In this document: positions 13,234 through 18,544 of the stretch, piece after piece
Layout of the letters: the number at the start of each line of letters is the position of its first letter
Position numbering within the stretch: the stretch's first letter is position 1
From: Pseudomonadota bacterium
GTDB taxonomy: Bacteria; Desulfobacterota; Syntrophobacteria; Syntrophobacterales; Syntrophobacteraceae
Assembly: GCA_023416335.1 (NCBI GenBank)
Contig: JAEZHY010000223.1
Location: 1-18,544 of the forward strand
Direction of reading: 5' to 3'
DNA length: 18,544 bases
The notes under the pieces: generated by a model
Told to the model about the DNA's origin: nothing
Seen by the model: only the letters and a program-made list of their open reading frames with translations
The model's database searches: none
Program-made: the position numbers and the translations under genes

Positions 13234-13262
13234 AGTCTATAGATAATGAATCGGCCGGTCAA
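13234..13262 (-). promoter_or_regulatory. candidate sigma-70 promoter of mreB
   Basis: On the minus strand, TTGACC (13262-13257), a 17-base spacer and TAGACT (13239-13234). The -35 matches the consensus at five of six positions, the -10 at four of six. The predicted transcript would start near 13227, giving a leader of about 24 bases before ATG. It overlaps the last bases and stop region of the upstream GAF gene, so mreB may have its own promoter in addition to read-through. Confidence 0.45.
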
Positions 13263-13266
13263 CAGT

Positions 13267-14712
13267 TTATGACGACGCTCTTTCCGGCTGCATTCGAAAA
13301 GCGGAAAAAAGGCGCCGGCTGATAAGAGGCCAGAGATCCTCGATTTTTGAAGCATCGTGGGGATAGCCCGCCGCGGCGATGTAGGCCTGCAGGCGCACTC
13401 CCTTGATTCCCTTGAAGCCGAATTTTCCGTTTTCCGAAAGTTCCGCGAGCTGGTTTTCAACGTCCTGCACGTTAGCTTCGGGAAAGAGTATTCCGTAGCG
13501 GTTTTCAGCAAGCTGGCCGACGAGGACCCCGGAGGGCAGGGCCTGGCAAAGAGCGGTTGCGATCTCTCTTTGAAGCTGGCGGATTCTTCCCGGCAGGACC
13601 TTGGTTGTGAGTATCTGCCAGGGTTCGAACTGGACCAGGCCGAGCGTAAAGGGCGCGCTCGACTGCATCGAAGCATTCAGCAGCCCCTCGACTCTTGCTT
13701 CGAACGCCGTGGCATTGAAAAGGCCGGTGCAGGTATCGTAGGAATTGAGTGCCTCGTTTTCTTCCTTGTAGTAGATCTGCTCGAGCAGGAGCTGGAAGAA
13801 GTGGAACGCGTGCGTGAGGGCCTTTTCGTTGTCGGAATTCCAGTCGGTTACGTGGCGGGATAGAAAGACGAGCACGAGTTCGTAGCCGAGCGATGTCTGG
13901 ACGGGCATGCCCCAGAGGGTCCCCAGGTGGGGGAGGTTTTCCCCGTGGGAGAAGAGGAAATGGTCCGGAGTGTCCGGGTTCATGCGAATGATCAGAAGAT
14001 TCTTGCGGTTTTCAAAGAGCCAGCCGATAAGGCCCTGCTTTACGGGAAAATTCTGGCCGATCAGGCCTCGGGGGGTGTTCGGCGTGCACCCGAGCAGCCG
14101 GTAGGTCTTTTTTCCCGGTTCTTTCAGCGCGAGGAACCCGTAATCGGTCCCCAGGAGCTGCGTCCATTCTTTAAGGAACATCTCGCAGTAACTCTCAAGG
14201 GCGTATCCCTTGAATGCGACTTCGTCGAGCCGGTTCCACACATCGAAGACCCGAGCGTAATTTGCTCCCTGCTGGGCCCCTTCCTGTTCTTTGAGGATGC
14301 CTCCGAGCAGGTCCGCAACTTCCCGGATCCACTTCTGTTGTTTGTCGTTAAACCCCCAGCCGTATTTTGTGTCGACATAGAGGATGCCGGCTCCTCCCGC
14401 GACGGGAACCGCGTAGAGTCCCTTGATGTGGGATTCCCCTTCCCGGTAGAAGGGCAGGGTGAGGGTAATAGAAGAGGTCGCTTCGTGAAGCTTGTCGAGG
14501 TGGATGGTCTGGCCGACCTTCTGCACCTGCGATAAAATTCCGCTTCCTTCCAGGGGAAGCGATATATCAGGCGGAATGAACTTGCTCAAGGTCTGGATGG
14601 CTGCAAGTTCGAGCTGCCGGTTTCGTCCATCGAAAATAAAAAAAGCTGTGGTATAAGCTTCCAAAATGTTGCTCAAAAGGCTGACCAGGGGCTGATAGGG
14701 GCTTGATTGCAT
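13267..14712 (-). CDS. GAF-GAF-degenerate GGDEF signalling protein
   Basis: A 481-residue soluble protein. Two GAF-like sensor regions occupy about 1-145 and 160-315 (GLIGQNFPVKQGLIGWLFENRKNLLI is a typical GAF strand-helix). The C-terminal domain starts with YDTCTGLFNATAFEARV (325-341), the DxLTGLxNRxxF opening of GGDEF domains. At the active-site hairpin it reads VGQLAENRYGILFPE (398-412) instead of RxGGDEFxxxL. All of GG(D/E)EF is replaced by AENRY, so diguanylate cyclase activity is not expected; nucleotide sensing or a scaffold role is. There is no HD, EAL or kinase domain. The ribosome binding site before 14712 is weak. It lies 63 bases upstream of mreB on the same strand, so a link to cell-shape control is possible but unproven. 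Confidence 0.85.
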   Translation of the reverse strand: MQSSPYQPLVSLLSNILEAYTTAFFIFDGRNRQLELAAIQTLSKFIPPDISLPLEGSGILSQVQKVGQTIHLDKLHEATSSITLTLPFYREGESHIKGLYAVPVAGGAGILYVDTKYGWGFNDKQQKWIREVADLLGGILKEQEGAQQGANYARVFDVWNRLDEVAFKGYALESYCEMFLKEWTQLLGTDYGFLALKEPGKKTYRLLGCTPNTPRGLIGQNFPVKQGLIGWLFENRKNLLIIRMNPDTPDHFLFSHGENLPHLGTLWGMPVQTSLGYELVLVFLSRHVTDWNSDNEKALTHAFHFFQLLLEQIYYKEENEALNSYDTCTGLFNATAFEARVEGLLNASMQSSAPFTLGLVQFEPWQILTTKVLPGRIRQLQREIATALCQALPSGVLVGQLAENRYGILFPEANVQDVENQLAELSENGKFGFKGIKGVRLQAYIAAAGYPHDASKIEDLWPLISRRLFSAFRMQPERASS

Positions 14713-14738
14713 GAGGCCGCTCGCTTGAAATTACGGAA

Positions 14739-14761
14739 TATGTGGTTTTAAATCCCACATA
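14739..14761. promoter_or_regulatory. 7-bp inverted repeat before the GAF-GGDEF gene
   Basis: TATGTGG (14739-14745) and CCACATA (14755-14761) form a perfect inverted repeat with a 9-base AT-rich centre, TTTTAAATC. It lies 27-49 bases before the minus-strand start at 14712 and may be a regulator-binding site or a leader hairpin. Confidence 0.4.
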
Positions 14762-14858
14762 CGATATTGGTCCGCAAAAAATTTAGTATGATACAATTTG
14801 CGTTCCGCCGGTCTTTCGAACGATTTTCGGAAGCAGGGGCGGGACCTTTTAGGTCTCT

Positions 14859-14887
14859 TGCATACTGGAATGAGACTCGTCTGTCAA
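14859..14887 (-). promoter_or_regulatory. candidate promoter of the GAF-GGDEF gene
   Basis: On the minus strand, a perfect -35 TTGACA (14887-14882), a 17-base spacer and TATGCA (14864-14859), a weak -10. The predicted leader is about 140 bases and would include the inverted repeat at 14739-14761. The perfect -35 and ideal spacing are the main support. Confidence 0.35.
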
Positions 14888-14922
14888 TAGTGTAGGAAGG
14901 CAAATACGGCCGGGAGGGCCGA

Positions 14923-16773
14923 ATGGGTAAGATAACGATTTTACCGGAAATTCTTTGCAACCAGATCGCAGCCGGCGAAGTGGTGGAACGTCCCGCCGCC
15001 GTGGTAAAGGAACTGGTGGAAAACAGCATCGACGCCGGGAGTTCGAAGATTTCCGTAAGCCTGCTCCAGGGGGGCCGAAAAGAGATCCGGGTAATGGACA
15101 ACGGGTGCGGCATGAGCCAGGAAGACGCTCTTCTCGCGCTGGAGCGGCATGCCACGAGCAAAATCCGCTCGGTTGAAGACCTCCAGGCAATAGCGACCCT
15201 GGGCTTTCGCGGGGAGGCTATACCCAGCATCGCGGCGGTGAGCCGCTTCGAGCTGGTGACAAAAGAACCGGAAGCTATTGCCGGCGTAATCATTCGGATT
15301 GAAGGCGGGGTGCTCAAAGACGTTCGCGAAAAAGGTTGCCCGGCGGGGACTCAGATATGCGTCCGGGATCTTTTCCACAACGTCCCGGCCAGGCGCAAGT
15401 TCCTTCGGACGGTGGAAACCGAGCTTGCCTATATCTCGGACCAGTTCATCCGGATTGCCGTCGCAAACCCGTCGATCCATATGCAGCTCCACAGCCAGGA
15501 ACGGCTGCTCTACGATTTCCCCAAAAGCGAAGGCTTGAACCAGCGAGCGGGGCAGGTCCTGGGGATCGACATCGCCCGGTCGCTCTCTCCGGTTGAAAGC
15601 GAAAAAAACGGCCTGCGCGTACACGGGTTTCTTTCTTCTCCCGAAATCCAGAGGTCAAACAGCCAGTCGCTCTTTCTTTTTGTAAACGGCCGCCCCGTCT
15701 GGGACAGGCTGCTCCAACGCGCGGTGCTGACCGCATATGAAGCCCTCATCCCCCGAGGGAAATTTCCGGTTGCGGTACTTTTTATCGAAATCCCTCCAAT
15801 GCTTGTCGATGTAAACGTCCACCCCGCAAAAAGGGAAATCCGCTTCAGAAATCCCGGCGAGGTGCTCGGATTTGTTCGCGAGACTCTTCTGTCCGTCCTT
15901 TCCGGACTGCGGCCGGGTTCCTACAGCTTTACGCCTCAACGGGAGGGAGCGTTTTTTTCCGGCAAGTTCCCGATGTCCCGCTTCGCAACAGGCGAACCAA
16001 CAAGCGGACCCGCCGTCTTTCGGGAGCGGCAGACAGCTTTTGACTTCAGGCCGTCCACGCCCGGCATTCCGGCAGTTAGTCCGCCCACGACCTACGTTTT
16101 TCCGGAACCGGAAGATCCTCCTGCCGAAACCCGTCCGGCAGAACCCGCGCAGGACGCTCCCGAATCTCCGGCTCCGGAGGCGGAAACGATAGAGTCCGAC
16201 TTTTCCTTTTCACGCCTTCCCGTAATCGGACAGCTCGGAAATTCCTTTATTCTGCTCGAAGCCCCCGACGGGCTCATCATTATCGACCAGCACGCGGCCC
16301 ATGAGCGGATACTGTTCAATACCCTTGGCAAACAACACGCGAAATCGGCTCAGATGCTCACCCGGCCGGCCGTATTCCACCTCTTGCCCAAAGAAGCCCT
16401 GCTGCTTAAGAAATGGACTCGCGGCCTATCCGACCTGGGTTTTGAAATCGAGCCCTTCGGCGGGAACAGCTTTGCAGTCCACTCTGTCCCCGCAGCCCTC
16501 TCCGAATGCCGCCCGGAAGACATCCTCAGGGATTTCCTCCGCTTTGCCGAAGAAGAAAGCATCATGTCGGAGAGCGAACTCCTCTCCGGGATCGCCAAGA
16601 TCGCTTCCTGCCACAACGCGGTCCGGGCCGGGCAGAAGCTGCGGTTTGATGAGATAAAACACTTACTTGAATCCCTGGACGGCACAGAGGTTCCCTTCAC
16701 GTGCCCTCACGGCCGCCCGATCACGTTTAAACTGACCTATGACCACATTTTCAAACTCTTCAAACGAACCTGA
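14923..16773 (+). CDS. mutL: DNA mismatch repair protein MutL
   Basis: A 616-residue mismatch repair ATPase that couples MutS to strand removal. The N-terminal GHKL ATPase has all its motifs: IAAGEVVERPAAVVKELVENSIDAG (15-39) with catalytic Glu, DNGCGM (59-64), ATSKI and TLGFRGEAIPSI. The transducer domain has FVNGRPV and VDVNVHPAKREIRF. A Pro/Glu-rich linker spans about 385-428. The C-terminal dimer and nuclease domain has DQHAAHERILFN (455-466), Cys563 in ASCHNAV and CPHGRP (594-599), as in latent-endonuclease MutLs; the last Glu of DQHA(x)2E(x)4E is Asn466 here. GGGAGGG lies about 5 bases before ATG. It is the first gene of mutL-miaA-tatD, with miaA overlapping its end by 35 bases. Confidence 0.97.
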   Translation: MGKITILPEILCNQIAAGEVVERPAAVVKELVENSIDAGSSKISVSLLQGGRKEIRVMDNGCGMSQEDALLALERHATSKIRSVEDLQAIATLGFRGEAIPSIAAVSRFELVTKEPEAIAGVIIRIEGGVLKDVREKGCPAGTQICVRDLFHNVPARRKFLRTVETELAYISDQFIRIAVANPSIHMQLHSQERLLYDFPKSEGLNQRAGQVLGIDIARSLSPVESEKNGLRVHGFLSSPEIQRSNSQSLFLFVNGRPVWDRLLQRAVLTAYEALIPRGKFPVAVLFIEIPPMLVDVNVHPAKREIRFRNPGEVLGFVRETLLSVLSGLRPGSYSFTPQREGAFFSGKFPMSRFATGEPTSGPAVFRERQTAFDFRPSTPGIPAVSPPTTYVFPEPEDPPAETRPAEPAQDAPESPAPEAETIESDFSFSRLPVIGQLGNSFILLEAPDGLIIIDQHAAHERILFNTLGKQHAKSAQMLTRPAVFHLLPKEALLLKKWTRGLSDLGFEIEPFGGNSFAVHSVPAALSECRPEDILRDFLRFAEEESIMSESELLSGIAKIASCHNAVRAGQKLRFDEIKHLLESLDGTEVPFTCPHGRPITFKLTYDHIFKLFKRT

Positions 16774-17713
16774 GCAGGCGGCTCTCCCCGTCATCCTGCT
16801 CGCCGGCCCGACCGCCGCGGGAAAGACCGCTCTTTCGCTCGAGCTGGCAAAGAGGCTCTCAAGCGAAATCGTCAATGCCGATTCCATGCAGGTCTACCGC
16901 TACATGGACATCGGCACGGCAAAGCCGACCGCATCCGAGCGGGAACTGATCCACCACCACCTGATCGACATAGCGGACCCGGACGATCCGTTCGATGCAG
17001 CGAGATACTCCGATCTTGCGATCCCTGTTGTGAAAGACCTTCATGTTGGGGGGAAAATCCCGCTAGTCGTTGGCGGCACCGGGCTCTACATGAAAGTCCT
17101 CACCCGGGGAATATGCCCGGGGCCTCCAACCGACCCGGATGTCAAGGAAAGACTCGCACGCGAAGCGGAAACCCGAGGCCTTGCCGAACTCCACCTGCGC
17201 CTCTCCGAAATCGACCCGCGGGCGGCATCGAAGATCCACCCAAACGACCGGCAGCGAATCCTTCGGGCACTCGAGTTTTTCTATTCAACAGGCACGCCTC
17301 TATCGGAGTCCCAGAGCCTGCACGGGTTTGCTCAGACCCTTTTTCCGACGATCAAAATCCTTGTTTCCCGCGAGCGGGAAGAACTCTACGGGCGCATAAA
17401 CCGGCGCACGGAGATCATGATCGAAGAGGGACTGAGAGGCGAAGTCGAGAGTTTGTTGTCCATGGGCTACGGGCCGGAGTTAAAGCCCATGCAGTCGATA
17501 GGCTATGCTCAGATGGTCCGGCACGTTCTGGGGGAAATCGGCCTGGATGAGACAATCTATCTTATCAGGCGGGACACCAGGCGCTACGCCAAAAGGCAGC
17601 TTACCTGGTTTCGGGGCGATCCGGGATTCCGGACTTTCAACGCGGACGATGTGGAATGCATTTTTTCCCACATCCTGGGTGAATTGAGGCAAAAGGGTTT
17701 TGCCCATGATTGA
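16739..17713 (+). CDS. miaA: tRNA dimethylallyltransferase MiaA
   Basis: A 324-residue enzyme that transfers the dimethylallyl group from DMAPP to N6 of A37 in tRNAs reading UNN codons (i6A37). Visible motifs are the P-loop GPTAAGKT (23-30), the DSMQVYRYMDIGTAKP signature (48-63) with the catalytic Asp48-Ser49, VGGTGLY (111-117) and DRQRILRALE. The tail KRQLTWFRGD is typical of the family, and the length is usual. The start lies inside mutL, overlapping by 35 bases; no other start codon precedes the P-loop in frame and no clear ribosome binding site is seen, so translation is probably coupled to mutL. mutL-miaA neighbours are common in Gram-negatives, where hfq often follows; here tatD does. 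Confidence 0.97.
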   Translation: MTTFSNSSNEPEQAALPVILLAGPTAAGKTALSLELAKRLSSEIVNADSMQVYRYMDIGTAKPTASERELIHHHLIDIADPDDPFDAARYSDLAIPVVKDLHVGGKIPLVVGGTGLYMKVLTRGICPGPPTDPDVKERLAREAETRGLAELHLRLSEIDPRAASKIHPNDRQRILRALEFFYSTGTPLSESQSLHGFAQTLFPTIKILVSREREELYGRINRRTEIMIEEGLRGEVESLLSMGYGPELKPMQSIGYAQMVRHVLGEIGLDETIYLIRRDTRRYAKRQLTWFRGDPGFRTFNADDVECIFSHILGELRQKGFAHD

Positions 17714-18470
17714 CGGACATGCGCATCTAAACGAAATCGAAGACATAGACGGCGTGATCGTTCGCGCCAAAGCGGCCGGAGTCGGCAGGGTGATAGCAGT
17801 CGGGATGGAGACAGAGTCCAACCGTGCGACTCTTGAGCTTGCCCGCCGCTTCCCGCATATGGTTCTCCCGGCGGTGGGATATCACCCCTGGTCGATTACA
17901 GCCGACGGAATAGATGAAAACCTCGCCTTCGTCCGCGAAAATCTTGCTTCCTGTATTGCCCTGGGAGAGGTCGGAATCGACTACAAGGCGAAGGTGAAAA
18001 AGCCCGTCCAGTGGGACGTTTACGGAAGGCTCCTTGAAACGGCTCTTGAAGCCGACAAACCCGTCATAATCCACTGCCGGTTCTCCCACGCACGCGCCTT
18101 CGATATGACGATAGCGGCAGGAATCGGGCGGGCCGTCTTCCACTGGTACAGCGGACCGGAAGAGATCCTGAAGAAGATCCTCGATGCGGGGTATTTTATT
18201 TCGACAACACCCGCTCTTGCCTACAGCCCACCTCACAGGGCCGCCGCGGCGTTCTCACCTCTTAATCGCATCCTGGTCGAAACGGATTCCCCCGTCGAAT
18301 ACGGAGGCCGGGCATCCGAACCCGCAGACCTGGTTACCACCATCCACGAACTTGCGAAGATCAAGAATGTCCCGTTTGAGGAAGCTGCAAGGATTACGGA
18401 AGAAAATACGCGGAAATTCTACGGGATAGTGAGCAGTGAGAAAGCGCCGGTAAAAGTCGGCTTGGAGTAG
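17706..18470 (+). CDS. TatD family metal-dependent hydrolase
   Basis: A 254-residue TIM-barrel hydrolase of the TatD family, which includes DNases and D-aminoacyl-tRNA deacylase-type enzymes. The full metal set is present: His5 and His7 (DGHAHL), Glu88 (GEVGIDY), His123 (IIHCR), His146 (HWYSG) and Asp194 (ETDSP). The start is ATG 17706, which gives MIDGHAH; a TTG two codons earlier is possible but less likely. It overlaps the miaA stop by 8 bases, so coupling to miaA is likely. The family normally ends near NTRKFYGI; here 11 more residues (VSSEKAPVKVGLE) follow, and they begin exactly at a TAGTGAGCAGTGAG repeat. Many relatives begin MxxDxHxHL and act as 3'-5' exonucleases, but the true substrate is unknown. 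Confidence 0.93.
   Translation: MIDGHAHLNEIEDIDGVIVRAKAAGVGRVIAVGMETESNRATLELARRFPHMVLPAVGYHPWSITADGIDENLAFVRENLASCIALGEVGIDYKAKVKKPVQWDVYGRLLETALEADKPVIIHCRFSHARAFDMTIAAGIGRAVFHWYSGPEEILKKILDAGYFISTTPALAYSPPHRAAAAFSPLNRILVETDSPVEYGGRASEPADLVTTIHELAKIKNVPFEEAARITEENTRKFYGIVSSEKAPVKVGLE
18427..18440 (+). repeat. TAGTGAGCAGTGAG repeat in the tatD 3' end
   Basis: Related to the minus-strand TAGTGAACAGTGAGCAG unit at the mreB stop (12160-12183). Here it is read out of frame with its TAG, as ATA-GTG-AGC-AGT-GAG, so it adds residues rather than stopping the gene. Confidence 0.5.
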
Positions 18471-18473
18471 TGG

Positions 18474-18544
18474 ATGAAAGAGCCATACGGTGAAGGTCTA
18501 ACGAACCACACCGGCCCCGAGTCATGCGCCGGTACCTGTGAGGG
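18474..18544 (+). other. open leader frame, possible start of a group II intron unit
   Basis: Four bases after the tatD stop, an ATG opens a frame that runs off the window: MKEPYGEGLTNHTGPESC and on. From memory, small ORFs reading YGEGLxxHxGPESC occur before group II intron reverse transcriptase/maturase genes in many bacteria. If so, the window ends at the left part of such an element, and the reading frame may really be conserved intron RNA. Only 71 bases are visible, so this is not proven. Confidence 0.45.

Noticed and set aside
14941..15624. 227-codon minus frame inside mutL
   Set aside because: mutL has every conserved ATPase motif on the plus strand here.

Overview
The window looks like a piece of the chromosome of a moderately GC-rich, Gram-negative, probably anaerobic bacterium. 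A Desulfobacterota (Syntrophobacter-like delta-proteobacterial) source is my best guess. It rests on gene style only: a CBS-CBS-ACT (AcuB-type) protein, a c-type cytochrome with a secreted beta-propeller, a Cys-rich 4Fe-4S protein, and intergenic DNA full of short dispersed repeats. No rRNA, tRNA, CRISPR array or complete transposon was seen.

Layout. Positions 1-694 hold no convincing gene and are a mosaic of short repeats. An NmrA-like NAD(P)-binding protein (minus, 695-1567) diverges from an FMN-dependent alpha-hydroxyacid (lactate) oxidase/dehydrogenase (plus, 1756-2871). Positions 2872-3748 are a second repeat-rich block with two copies of a ~92 bp MITE-like element. A DUF1003 membrane protein (minus, 3749-4300) diverges from a two-gene operon: a secreted FG-GAP beta-propeller (4669-5973) and a c-type cytochrome (5995-7002), closed by a clear intrinsic terminator at 7141-7183. 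Then come minus-strand genes: a small Gly-rich protein (7182-7526), two unknown proteins (8045-8437, 8512-9105) and the CBS-ACT regulator (9203-9871). The last three probably form one operon read from 9871 downwards. Further right are a gene remnant near 10086-10145 and a secreted YD-repeat protein (10227-11153).

Positions 11432-14712 hold three minus-strand genes read right to left: a GAF-GAF-degenerate GGDEF protein, mreB and a dicluster ferredoxin-type protein. A good candidate promoter lies directly before mreB. From 14923 the plus strand carries an overlapping housekeeping operon, mutL-miaA-tatD: mismatch repair, tRNA i6A37 synthesis and a TatD metal-dependent hydrolase. The last 71 bases open a reading frame of a type I remember from leader ORFs before group II intron reverse transcriptases, so a mobile element may begin at the right edge.

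Most genes are ordinary. The main points for a second look are: the MITE-like pair; the dispersed repeat that forms the mreB stop and the tatD C-terminal tail; the MutL endonuclease motif with Asn in place of the last Glu; the GGDEF domain without its motif; the CxxHH near-heme motif in the cytochrome; two mutually exclusive hairpins before the FG-GAP operon; and the possible intron leader. I did not find a clearly new defence or signalling system.
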